Source: an uncultured Parabacteroides sp. (lineage in GTDB: Bacteria; Bacteroidota; Bacteroidia; Bacteroidales; Tannerellaceae). Taken from it: a stretch of DNA of 12,949 nucleotides. How positions within the stretch are numbered: position 1 is the stretch's first letter; the number at the start of each line of letters is the position of its first letter. Below the pieces are notes generated by a model, which saw nothing but the letters and a program-made list of their open reading frames with translations, ran no database searches and was not told the origin of the DNA. The stretch spans positions 1 through 12,949 of the forward strand of contig USAD01000047.1 of the NCBI GenBank assembly GCA_900552415.1, read 5' to 3'. Position numbers and translations under genes: made by a program. Below, one piece after another: positions 7,501 to 12,949 of this stretch.

Positions 7501-7542
7501 ATTGTCAGGTGTTTATAACAGGCATTGTTAACACCTGACAAT
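7501..7542. repeat. 13-bp inverted repeat (hairpin) downstream of ogt
   Basis: ATTGTCAGGTGTT (7501-7513) pairs perfectly with AACACCTGACAAT (7530-7542) around a 16-nt loop. The 8-mer GGCATTGT occurs at the left arm (7498-7505) and again in the loop (7521-7528). It lies 10 bp past the stop of the minus-strand methyltransferase gene, so it may act as that transcript's 3' hairpin. The expected T tract is missing on either strand, and a protein-binding site is equally possible. The stretch 7451-7500 shows nothing else. Confidence 0.55.
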
Positions 7543-7552
7543 CCAGTTGTTA

Positions 7553-8095
7553 TCACGGCTGAAAAACAGTTGGTTTGTCTTTGATGGTGATATTGTGTCG
7601 CTCCAGCTCCAGTAAGAAGCGTTTGGTCTCTATTCCGCCGCCATAGCCTACTAATTTGTGATTGCTGCCGATGACTCGGTGGCATGGGATCAGTATGGAA
7701 ATGGGATTGGAACCGTTGGCGGAGGCGACGGCTCTTGTGGCTTTGGGATTGCCGATCGCCTGGGCCAGCTCCGCATAAGAGCAAGTCTCGCCGTAGGGAA
7801 TAGCCTGGAGCGCTTGCCAAACCCGGTTCTGGAACGGGGTGCCGGTAAGGAGCAATGGCAGGTTGAAATGTTGTCTTGAGCCTGCAAAGTATTCATTAAG
7901 TTGTTGGATAACCTGTTGGGCCAGCTCCGTATCCTCTTCCTGATAGATGGCATTTAGGGTTTTCTGGATCCTGCGGTCGTTACTTTCCCGTCGGCGACCT
8001 TTTGTCCAGTCGCATAAGCAGACCCGATTTTCGAACGTGCCGATCAGCATCTCGCCTGTCGGTGATTGGTAACGCTTGATTTGTATGATATGCAT
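7553..8095 (-). CDS. ogt: Methylated-DNA--protein-cysteine methyltransferase (O6-alkylguanine-DNA alkyltransferase)
   Basis: Suicide DNA-repair protein that moves the alkyl group from O6-alkylguanine to its own cysteine. From the chosen start it has 180 residues. An N-terminal ribonuclease-like domain (about 1-80) precedes the C-terminal DNA-binding domain: TPFQNRVWQALQAIPYGETCSYAELAQAIG is the helix-turn-helix region, followed by RAVASANGSNPISILIPCHRVIG with the reactive cysteine at residue 138 in PCHRV. Then comes GYGGGIETKRFLLELE. There is no Ada-type N-terminal regulator domain, so this is a stand-alone Ogt-like enzyme. An in-frame ATG at 8146 would add 17 polar residues. I prefer 8095 because MHIIQIKRYQSPTGEMLIG is the natural family start and a possible promoter element (TATCTTCGC, minus strand 8127-8119) lies between them. 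Divergent from the DUF4251 gene. Confidence 0.94.
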   Translation of the reverse strand: MHIIQIKRYQSPTGEMLIGTFENRVCLCDWTKGRRRESNDRRIQKTLNAIYQEEDTELAQQVIQQLNEYFAGSRQHFNLPLLLTGTPFQNRVWQALQAIPYGETCSYAELAQAIGNPKATRAVASANGSNPISILIPCHRVIGSNHKLVGYGGGIETKRFLLELERHNITIKDKPTVFQP

Positions 8096-8171
8096 GGCTT
8101 CTTCTTTTGGTACCTCTCGCGAAGATAGGTAATCGGCTTCTCTCATGGGACCTTTTTTATTGAAATTATCG

Positions 8172-8180
8172 TAGATTCGC
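8172..8180 (+). promoter_or_regulatory. Possible -7 element for the DUF4251 / ECF sigma operon
   Basis: TAGATTCGC is one mismatch from TAnnTTTGY and would place the transcript start about 25 nt before the ATG at 8214. No TTTG -33 element is seen at the usual spacing, so an ECF-dependent or activator-dependent promoter is also possible. A 12-bp palindrome, TAATCTAGATTA (8200-8211), lies directly in front of the start codon. Confidence 0.3.
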
Positions 8181-8213
8181 GATAGGTAAGTCTGTTTTTT
8201 AATCTAGATTATT

Positions 8214-8705
8214 ATGAGTTGTAGAAGTTTTTATCGCTCGTTGGTCCGGATGTTTTCCGTTGGCGTACTTGCGTCGCTCCTGGCACTACCGGTTTCTGCC
8301 CGGCAAGGGAAAGATGAAATGGCGCCGGCGATTAAGACAGCGCTTGAGGCGAAGGATTATAGGGTAGAGGTTACTTTCATGACACCCATGAAAGGACGAA
8401 GCCGGGCGTTGACCTCCAGTTATTATCTGGCGGTGCGGAACGATTCGATTTTCTCTTGCCTGCCTTATGTGGGCGAGGCGTACAGTGTCCCTTATGGGGG
8501 CGGGAAAGGCTTAGTGTTCGACGCCCCTATTGAGCGTTATGAGGCGGAACCGGGAAAGAAGGGACGTATGGAGATCCAGATCAAGACCCGAAATGAGGAG
8601 GATAGCTATCTTTATCGCTTGACGGTCCAGCCCAATGGCTCGGTCAGCGTGAACGTGCAACCGACCCGTCGGCAACCAATCTCGTTCAGTGGGCGGATGG
8701 AGTGA
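8214..8705 (+). CDS. DUF4251 domain-containing exported protein
   Basis: A 163-residue protein with an N-terminal signal peptide (basic start, hydrophobic core FSVGVLASLLALP at about 14-26, likely signal peptidase I site after VSA at 29). The mature part (about 36-162) matches the Bacteroidota DUF4251 pattern: SSYYLAVRNDSIFSCLPYVGEAYSVPYGGGKGLVFDAPI, then alternating beta strands ending RQPISFSGRM. It is therefore predicted to be a periplasmic or envelope beta-rich protein of unknown function. It sits 54 bp upstream of an ECF sigma factor on the same strand and could be the first gene of that operon or a target of it. No catalytic motif is visible. Confidence 0.85.
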   Translation: MSCRSFYRSLVRMFSVGVLASLLALPVSARQGKDEMAPAIKTALEAKDYRVEVTFMTPMKGRSRALTSSYYLAVRNDSIFSCLPYVGEAYSVPYGGGKGLVFDAPIERYEAEPGKKGRMEIQIKTRNEEDSYLYRLTVQPNGSVSVNVQPTRRQPISFSGRME

Positions 8706-8759
8706 TTTTTTTTACCGGATATGCAACGTCCGGTCGATAGGTCTCGTTATTATAAGTAA

Positions 8760-9299
8760 ATGGAACACGAGATAGAGCAAATAATCGAACGGTGTCGCCA
8801 AGGAAGCCGGAGTGCCCAGTTGGAGATGTATAAGCGTTACGCGAGACGGGTTTACTCGACGTGCCTCCGTATTGTCGGTCGGCCGGAGGAGGCGGAAGAG
8901 GTGACGCAAGACGTGTTCCTTAAGATCTTCCGTAAACTGGAGGAGGGACAGGTGATCGATAATCTGGAGGGCTGGATGCGCCAAGTGGCGGTAAATCTGG
9001 CGATCGATCAGCTCAGGCGGCAAACACCGGAGTTGGGGGAATTGCCTTACGATTTGGTTGAGCCGGCGGATGATGGCCCGGACGAGGAGGAGATCCAGTA
9101 TACGGTCGAGCAGGTACGTGAGGCGATCAAGCGCCTGGCACCGGGCTACCGGGTAGTCTTGTCGCTCTATCTTTTTGAGGGCTACGATATGGATGAGATC
9201 GCCCAGATCCTGAATCTAAAGCCGGTCAGCGTGCGTAGCCAGTATATGAGAGCAAAGAAAAGATTGTTGGAAGAGATAAGCGTGTGTCATCATGGATAA
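8760..9299 (+). CDS. ECF-type RNA polymerase sigma factor (sigma-70 family)
   Basis: A 179-residue alternative sigma factor. Region sigma-2 is at about residues 10-88 (ARRVYSTCLRIVGRPEEAEEVTQDVFLKIFRKL, then the -10-binding NLEGWMRQVAVNLAIDQLRR). A short acidic linker (about 95-115) follows, then region sigma-4 at about 118-172 with the helix-turn-helix YDMDEIAQILNLKPVSVRSQYMRAKKRL. There is no sigma-1.1 or sigma-3, which is the ECF layout. Its last 8 bp overlap the start of the next gene, a single-span membrane protein that is the likely cognate anti-sigma factor. It should direct RNA polymerase to a small regulon in response to an envelope signal, probably including this operon. Confidence 0.95.
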   Translation: MEHEIEQIIERCRQGSRSAQLEMYKRYARRVYSTCLRIVGRPEEAEEVTQDVFLKIFRKLEEGQVIDNLEGWMRQVAVNLAIDQLRRQTPELGELPYDLVEPADDGPDEEEIQYTVEQVREAIKRLAPGYRVVLSLYLFEGYDMDEIAQILNLKPVSVRSQYMRAKKRLLEEISVCHHG

Positions 9300-9849
9300 G
9301 TTGAAATCATTTATAGATCAGAATCGTTCGGCCTTCGACGAGGAGCCATTGCCATTGGGGCATTTGGAGCGGTTTGAGCGGAAGCTGCCGAAGCCTTCCC
9401 GGAAACGGTTGTATTGGCGGATTGGCGGGATGGTTGCCGCCGTGGCAGCCTCACTCCTGTTATTGCTCTTTTTCCGCCCTCAACTCCAGACGGATAAGGC
9501 CGAGGGTAATGATCTGCCCGGATTGGCAAGTGAGGAGGTGCGTGGCGAGATCCGTGACTTGTGCCAATATTACCAGATGCGGATTGACGGGATCCTTGCC
9601 CAGATGGAGGAGATCTCAAAGCGGGAACGGATGCCCGGTATGTGTGAGCTGTTGACCGCGAGTCGTCGGGTGGTACATGATAACCAGGCATTCGAGCGGA
9701 AGGTATTGCCGACGTTGCCGGATTCGGGCGAGGGGATTTATACCGTGACCTTGCATTATAAGAACAGCCTGAACGGTCTCTCTTTTATGTTGCGCAAGAT
9801 GGAGCAGATCGCCGGCAATGATAAGGAGACTATTGATAATATTAAATGA
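9292..9849 (+). CDS. Single-span membrane protein, probable anti-sigma factor
   Basis: A 185-residue protein. A short N-terminal cytoplasmic segment of about 40 residues has the pattern FIDQNRSAFDEEPLPLGHLERFERKL, often seen at the start of Bacteroidota anti-sigma factors. One transmembrane helix follows at about 43-62 (IGGMVAAVAASLLLLLFF). The periplasmic part of about 120 residues is mostly helical (EEVRGEIRDLCQYYQMRIDGILAQMEEISKRER). There is no zinc-binding HxxxCxxC motif, so it is not of the ZAS type. The start codon lies inside the sigma gene (8-bp overlap) and the stop overlaps a possible start of the next gene (ATGA at 9846-9849), implying translational coupling. The anti-sigma role is inferred from position and topology. 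Confidence 0.75.
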   Translation: MDKLKSFIDQNRSAFDEEPLPLGHLERFERKLPKPSRKRLYWRIGGMVAAVAASLLLLLFFRPQLQTDKAEGNDLPGLASEEVRGEIRDLCQYYQMRIDGILAQMEEISKRERMPGMCELLTASRRVVHDNQAFERKVLPTLPDSGEGIYTVTLHYKNSLNGLSFMLRKMEQIAGNDKETIDNIK

Positions 9850-9857
9850 TAAGGATT

Positions 9858-10940
9858 ATGAAAACACGATTGACCAGGATGCTCTCGGTTTTATTGGGCA
9901 TTGTTTTATGTTATGGATGTTGGGGCGATTCGGAGGTCTCGGCAGCCGTGAAGGAGTATAAGAAACAAAAGACTTTTGAGCGGACGTTCGAGGTCTCGAC
10001 AGGCGACCTGTTGCTGGTAAATAACCGCTATGGAAACGTGACTGTCGCTCATTGGAATGAGCCGAAGGTGGAGATTAAGGTCGTCGTCGAGAGCCGGGCC
10101 CGTAAGGAAGCGGACGCGCAGGAGCTGTTGGACCGGGTTCGGGTTAAGCTGGAGAAAGCGGGCAATCAGGTATCGGGCGTGACCGATCTCTTGCCGCAAA
10201 AAGGAAACGGGCGGAATAGTTCATTCGAGATCAACTATTTCATTCGTATGCCGGAGGCTTTCAGGAGTGATATCTCCTTGAAATATGGGAATATCTTGTT
10301 GCCCGCCGCCAAGAATGGGCCCGCGAAGGTCTCCTTGAAGTATGGAAATCTGGACGGTGGTGATTTTGTGGGTGACTTGGATCTGGAGGCGAAATATGGG
10401 AATGTGACTTTGGGTAATCTCCGGAAGGTTATGATGGAGCTGGGCTATGTCGGAAAGATGAAATCCGGGAATGTCGAGGAGATGAGTGGTGACGTGAAAT
10501 ATTCGGATCTGGGCGCCGGGAGCGTTCGGCAAGCGAGCCTGGAGATGAAGTACAGTAATCTGTCGCTGGAGGAAATTGACCGATTGGAGTTGGATCTGGA
10601 CTATGGAAACGCGAACATCGGGTATTTAAAGGGCTGGTTGAAAGTGGATGAGCTGGGGTATAGCAATATGGATATTGAGCGTGTCGCTGCCGATTTTCAG
10701 CGGATTGAGGTGGAGTCGCATTATGGGAACCTGAATATCGGTGTGCCTTCCCAGGCGTCGGTTAAGGTGCGTGCGGAGGATATGCGCTACTCCTCGTTTG
10801 ACGTGAATGGCCTGAGGCTGACAAAAGAGCGGCGCTTGGATCATGATTATGATTATGAGATTAATGGTGGCCATGGCGGCGAGATCCTCTATAATGGTGG
10901 CGGTTATGGCAACCTGACGATAAAGAGGCGCGATAAATGA
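9858..10940 (+). CDS. Exported beta-repeat protein with YGN motifs (DUF4097 / adhesin-like)
   Basis: A protein of 360 residues from MKTRLTRM. An N-terminal signal sequence (hydrophobic MLSVLLGIVLCYGC) could be cleaved after VSA or lipidated at the GC cysteine, though the lipobox is poor. The body contains about 12 copies of a short motif, aromatic-G/S-N-hydrophobic, as in RYGNVTVAHW, KYGNILLPAA, KYGNLDGGDF, AKYGNVTLGNL, MKYSNLSLEE, LDYGNANIGY, GYSNMDIERV, HYGNLNIGVP and GGYGNLTIKR. They are spaced mostly 17-23 residues apart, which suggests a beta-helix or beta-solenoid. This layout is that of DUF4097/DUF2807-type putative adhesin domains, often encoded after ECF sigma/anti-sigma pairs in Bacteroidota. 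An alternative start at 9846 overlaps the previous stop. I chose 9858 because AAGGA precedes it and a basic signal-peptide start follows. Function unknown; cell-surface or periplasmic location likely. Confidence 0.82.
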   Translation: MKTRLTRMLSVLLGIVLCYGCWGDSEVSAAVKEYKKQKTFERTFEVSTGDLLLVNNRYGNVTVAHWNEPKVEIKVVVESRARKEADAQELLDRVRVKLEKAGNQVSGVTDLLPQKGNGRNSSFEINYFIRMPEAFRSDISLKYGNILLPAAKNGPAKVSLKYGNLDGGDFVGDLDLEAKYGNVTLGNLRKVMMELGYVGKMKSGNVEEMSGDVKYSDLGAGSVRQASLEMKYSNLSLEEIDRLELDLDYGNANIGYLKGWLKVDELGYSNMDIERVAADFQRIEVESHYGNLNIGVPSQASVKVRAEDMRYSSFDVNGLRLTKERRLDHDYDYEINGGHGGEILYNGGGYGNLTIKRRDK

Positions 10941-10953
10941 CGCGCCTCTTTAT
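10920..10953. terminator. Bidirectional hairpin between the two convergent sigma operons
   Basis: A perfect 13-bp stem pairs ATAAAGAGGCGCG (10920-10932) with CGCGCCTCTTTAT (10941-10953) around an 8-nt loop that contains the plus-strand stop codon (10938-10940). Its left arm is within the last codons of the YGN-repeat gene. Its right arm contains the stop of the minus-strand gene (10950-10952). Short AT runs end each arm, so it can work in both directions although the T tract is short (CTCTTTAT). Confidence 0.75.
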
Positions 10954-11318
10954 CGGTTCCTTGATTTGAGATATTCATCGAGCTGGTTGAACAGCAGGAA
11001 GAAGGCGAGTCCGCAGATGGGGATCATGCCAAAGATGATCGGAGTGAGCAGTTCATTCCAGTTACCGGAGACGGTCTGACCGTTTCTCATCCAGGCGAAT
11101 CCTCCTATAAGAACCAACAGGTAAACGAGTCCCCAACTGATTATGGTGACGGGCGACAGGGTTCTTGGCGCGGTTTGTCCGCTTTCCTGCTTTTTCTCTT
11201 GCTCTATGCGGCTCATGACGCGGGCGCAAAGCGGTTCGCCCGGTTTCTCTACCGTTCCTGCCAGGAGTTGGCGTGTGAGTCGATCCAGCTCGGGATCTGA
11301 ATGTTGCTGTCTGTTCAT
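10950..11318 (-). CDS. Small two-span membrane protein, possible anti-sigma factor
   Basis: A 122-residue protein. The N-terminal soluble part (1-55) is SDPELDRLTRQLLAGTVEKPGEPLCARVMSRIEQEKKQE, a layout like the N-termini of small Bacteroidota anti-sigma-like proteins. Two transmembrane helices follow at about 56-76 (VTIISWGLVYLLVLIGGFAW) and 91-111 (LTPIIFGMIPICGLAFFLLF), then a short charged tail. Its start overlaps the stop of the sigma-factor gene by 4 bp (ATGA), so translation is coupled. Restraining that sigma factor at the membrane is an inference from context. No family is recognised with certainty. Confidence 0.75.
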   Translation of the reverse strand: MNRQQHSDPELDRLTRQLLAGTVEKPGEPLCARVMSRIEQEKKQESGQTAPRTLSPVTIISWGLVYLLVLIGGFAWMRNGQTVSGNWNELLTPIIFGMIPICGLAFFLLFNQLDEYLKSRNR

Positions 11319-11878
11319 AATAATTCGTTTGTTTCTTTTCCCATTCGTGCTTTCAATTGTTCATAAAGGTGCTTGCGCGCCCGGTGCAGTTTGGTCTTGA
11401 TGTTGACGTTGCTCAATGAGGTGATCTGGTGGATCTCCTCGATGGAGCATTCCTCGAGATAGAAAAGCGTCAGCATCAGCGACTCGTCGGGACGCATCTG
11501 GGCCAGGAGCTCTCGTATGATCGTTTGCCGTTGGCTGTCCTGGAGCAGCTCGAGGGCGGAGTCTCGCTCGTCGGGGGTGACGGCTTCGGCCGTCTCGACG
11601 GGAACCTCTTCGAGCGGGTGCCGCTGGCGTACGGCCGAGATGGCGACCCGATAGACGATGCGGTAGAACCAGGTCGAGAACTTGCTCTCGAACTGGAAAC
11701 GCGGCAATGCCCGGTACATCCGGACAAACGCGTCTTGTGTCGCCTCTTCCGCCTCTTCCTTATTACCAAGGATCCTGAAAGCGATCGTGTAGGCCATGCG
11801 TTCGTATTTAGCCACAAGGCAGGAGAACATTTGCGTGTCTCCTGCCACGATACGTTTGATCCATTCCTTTTCGTCCAT
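11315..11878 (-). CDS. ECF-type RNA polymerase sigma factor
   Basis: A 187-residue sigma-70-family protein. Region sigma-2 is at about 12-86 (YERMAYTIAFRILGNKEEAEEATQDAFVRMYRALPRF, then SKFSTWFYRIVYRVAISAVRQ). An acidic linker (about 88-110) follows, then region sigma-4 at about 115-173 with the helix-turn-helix CSIEEIHQITSLSNVNIKTKLHRARKHLYEQL. It is distinct from the sigma factor at 8760-9299, so the two are not recent duplicates. It starts 4 bp after the stop of the DUF6249 gene and overlaps the next membrane-protein gene by 4 bp, giving a compact three-gene operon. Confidence 0.95.
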   Translation of the reverse strand: MDEKEWIKRIVAGDTQMFSCLVAKYERMAYTIAFRILGNKEEAEEATQDAFVRMYRALPRFQFESKFSTWFYRIVYRVAISAVRQRHPLEEVPVETAEAVTPDERDSALELLQDSQRQTIIRELLAQMRPDESLMLTLFYLEECSIEEIHQITSLSNVNIKTKLHRARKHLYEQLKARMGKETNELL

Positions 11879-11882
11879 CCGG

Positions 11883-12275
11883 TCAGAATCTGTCGATACT
11901 GTTCTTCTCTTCCTGCTCCATCAGTTTCTTGGAGATAAAGAAGTAGCTCGTGAAGGCGATACCGCCGCAGACAACGATCATGGCGACGATGATCAGGAAC
12001 ATCTCATAATCCTCATTCATGGTCCGGGCCAGGAATATGCCGGCGATCGTACCGATGGCGAGGCCGATCATCAGGAGGCCATTGCGAAGCGAGCTGTAGC
12101 GATTGGGCTTGAGCTCGGGCGCGTTCTCGTCGGGAGCGATGCCCCGTTCGATCATGGCCATTTTTTCCTTATGTTTGCTGGTGACGGTCCAGTAAACGGC
12201 CAGGATTACAAGAATAAGCGGCAGCGCGATGGCGCAAAGGATGCCTAAAACCGGGATAATAATACCTTCTTCCAT
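11883..12275 (-). CDS. DUF6249 domain-containing membrane protein
   Basis: A 130-residue protein with three predicted transmembrane helices: about 6-30 (IIPVLGILCAIALPLILVILAVYW), 65-84 (NGLLMIGLAIGTIAGIFLAR) and 91-115 (EMFLIIVAMIVVCGGIAFTSYFF). A cytoplasmic loop between the first two carries HKEKMAMIERGIAPDE, the hallmark stretch of DUF6249-type proteins that are often found beside ECF sigma genes in Bacteroidota. It is the first gene of the minus-strand sigma operon. No catalytic residues are recognisable. A sensor or modulator role in the sigma pathway is possible but unproven. I could not identify a clear TAnnTTTG promoter upstream. Confidence 0.85.
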   Translation of the reverse strand: MEEGIIIPVLGILCAIALPLILVILAVYWTVTSKHKEKMAMIERGIAPDENAPELKPNRYSSLRNGLLMIGLAIGTIAGIFLARTMNEDYEMFLIIVAMIVVCGGIAFTSYFFISKKLMEQEEKNSIDRF

Positions 12276-12410
12276 ATTTAATCAGTTTTTAGTGTTAATA
12301 ATTTGTTTGTTTTATCCATATGACCGTCCTTCTTCAGGAAAGGTTACAGGATTTTCTTGTTTTTTATCCGGGAATATGAAATAAGCGAGTCATCCCGGTT
12401 TTTATTCCGT

Positions 12411-12643
12411 CTCTGTTCGGAGCGGAGCTGTTGATCCGATCATCAACGTCCCTCCGTTCGGAGCGAGGCCGTTGATCCGATCATCAACGTCCCTCCGTTC
12501 GGAGCGAGGCCGTTGATCCGATCATCAACGTCCCTCCGTGCGAAGTGAGGCTGTTGATCCGATCATCAACGTCCCTCCGTGCGAAGTGAGGCTGTTGATC
12601 CGATCATCAACGTCTCTCCGTTCGGAGCGAAGCTGTTGATCCG
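12411..12643. repeat. 41-bp tandem repeat, five full units plus a partial sixth
   Basis: Units start at 12411, 12452, 12493, 12534, 12575 and 12616, with an exact 41-bp period. The last unit loses similarity after 12643. Each unit has a left part, CTCCGTTCGGAG in the main form (a self-complementary 5-bp arm with a 2-base centre), and the fully constant GTTGATCCGATCATCAAC (6-bp inverted arms GTTGAT/ATCAAC) in units 1-5. Units 2 and 3 are identical. Units 4 and 5 share a variant left part, CTCCGTGCGAAGTGAGG, in which the first palindrome is lost. Units 1 and 6 are further variants. Since 41 is not a multiple of 3 and no long ORF crosses it, it is non-coding. It fills the gene-free gap 12276-12725. 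The AT-rich 12276-12410 before it shows nothing clear. Confidence 0.93.
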
Positions 12644-12662
12644 GCATTGGCCTAAACAGACA

Positions 12663-12694
12663 GGGCCGCCTCAAGGTGTATCTTGACGCGGCCC
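12663..12694 (-). terminator. Probable terminator of the Gfo/Idh oxidoreductase gene
   Basis: A long hairpin: GGGCCGC (12663-12669) pairs with GCGGCCC (12688-12694), and after one mismatch TCAAG (12671-12675) pairs with CTTGA (12682-12686), around a 6-nt loop. It lies 31 bp after the oxidoreductase stop. On the minus strand it is followed by TGTCTGTTT, a weak T-rich tail. Confidence 0.7.
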
Positions 12695-12725
12695 CTTATT
12701 ATATGGATTGTTTTAGGTTGATTTC

Positions 12726-12949
12726 TTATGCCATCTCGCCTCTGACAATCTCTTCCTTATCCTTATCCCAATACATCGTGCGGCCTTCCAGATAAGCCCG
12801 TGTCCCCATGTGGGCGGTCATGGCCTCCTCGAACGCACGGTCGATGTTACAGCTCGGAGTCTTACCTTGGCGGATACACTCGAGCCACTCGCGGATGTGC
12901 AGGTGTGTCGTGTCGTAACGCTTGCCGTTCACGTAGGTGTAAAGCAGGC
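12726..12949 (-). CDS. Gfo/Idh/MocA-family oxidoreductase, C-terminal end (5' truncated by window)
   Basis: Only the last 73 or so residues are visible; the frame stays open to the right-hand edge, so the NAD(P)-binding Rossmann domain is outside. The visible part reads LLYTYVNGKRY, DTTHLHIREWLECIRQGKTPSCNIDRAFEEAMTAHMGTRAYLEGRTMYWDKDKEEIV. This matches the C-terminal end of Bacteroidota Gfo/Idh/MocA proteins (HLHIREWLECIRQGK..., then the AHMG helix). These are NAD(P)-dependent sugar or inositol dehydrogenases or glycosidase-like relatives. The substrate cannot be told from this piece. A GTG at 12930-12932 is an internal valine, not a start. Confidence 0.85.
   Translation of the reverse strand, partial: LLYTYVNGKRYDTTHLHIREWLECIRQGKTPSCNIDRAFEEAMTAHMGTRAYLEGRTMYWDKDKEEIVRGEMA

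Noticed and set aside
7159..7550. Integrated element attachment site (tRNA 3' end duplicated downstream)
   Set aside because: I looked for a second copy of the tRNA T-arm/acceptor sequence in the downstream 300 bp and found none. No integrase is in the window.
7482..7820. 112-residue minus-strand frame overlapping the end of ogt
   Set aside because: It is in another frame over the conserved Ogt active-site region and includes the inverted repeat. No protein family resemblance.
12411..12643. CRISPR array
   Set aside because: The repeats are contiguous with no unique spacers, and no cas gene is present. It is a tandem repeat.

Overview
The window looks like a chromosomal segment from a member of the Bacteroidales. 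The best guess is Parabacteroides or a close relative, inferred from the gene families and a moderate-to-high GC content for the order. The gene set (DUF3127, DUF4251, DUF6249, YGN-repeat surface protein, Gfo/Idh oxidoreductase with an HLHIREWLECI-type tail) is typical of Bacteroidota. Several intergenic regions also carry the Bacteroidota -7 element TAnnTTTGY, in two cases with a TTTG -33 element 19 bp upstream, rather than E. coli-like -35/-10 boxes.

Left part (1-7233) is housekeeping. It holds the C-terminal part of a RelA/SpoT (p)ppGpp enzyme, ending at a strong bidirectional terminator. Converging on it is a minus-strand group: an M23 metallopeptidase with a membrane anchor, a MerR-type regulator, and a DUF3127 OB-fold-like protein with an SSB-like acidic tail. 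Diverging from the peptidase is alaS, followed by its own terminator, then aroB, then a tRNA-Pro(GGG) whose promoter starts inside the aroB 3' end.

Middle (7240-8213): after the tRNA terminator comes about 280 bp of non-coding DNA with a striking organisation. Eight successive imperfect palindromes of the form CAC...GTG are spaced exactly 22 bp apart, and a separate 13-bp-arm inverted repeat follows. An O6-methylguanine-DNA methyltransferase gene (minus strand) comes next.

Right part (8214-12275) contains two ECF sigma-factor modules facing each other. The plus-strand module is a secreted DUF4251 protein, a sigma factor, a single-span membrane protein (probable anti-sigma factor) and an exported protein built of about 12 YGN-type repeats. 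The last three overlap or nearly overlap. The minus-strand module is a DUF6249 membrane protein, a sigma factor and a small two-span membrane protein, also tightly coupled. The two modules end 9 bp apart on a hairpin that is encoded within the last codons of one gene and reaches the stop codon of the other.

Far right (12276-12949): a 450-bp gene-free interval with a 41-bp-period tandem repeat (six units, the last cut short), a probable terminator, and the C-terminal end of a Gfo/Idh/MocA-family oxidoreductase running off the window. I saw no insertion sequence, phage gene, CRISPR array or clear sign of recent gene transfer. The most unusual signals are non-coding: the 22-bp phased palindrome array and the 41-bp tandem repeat.
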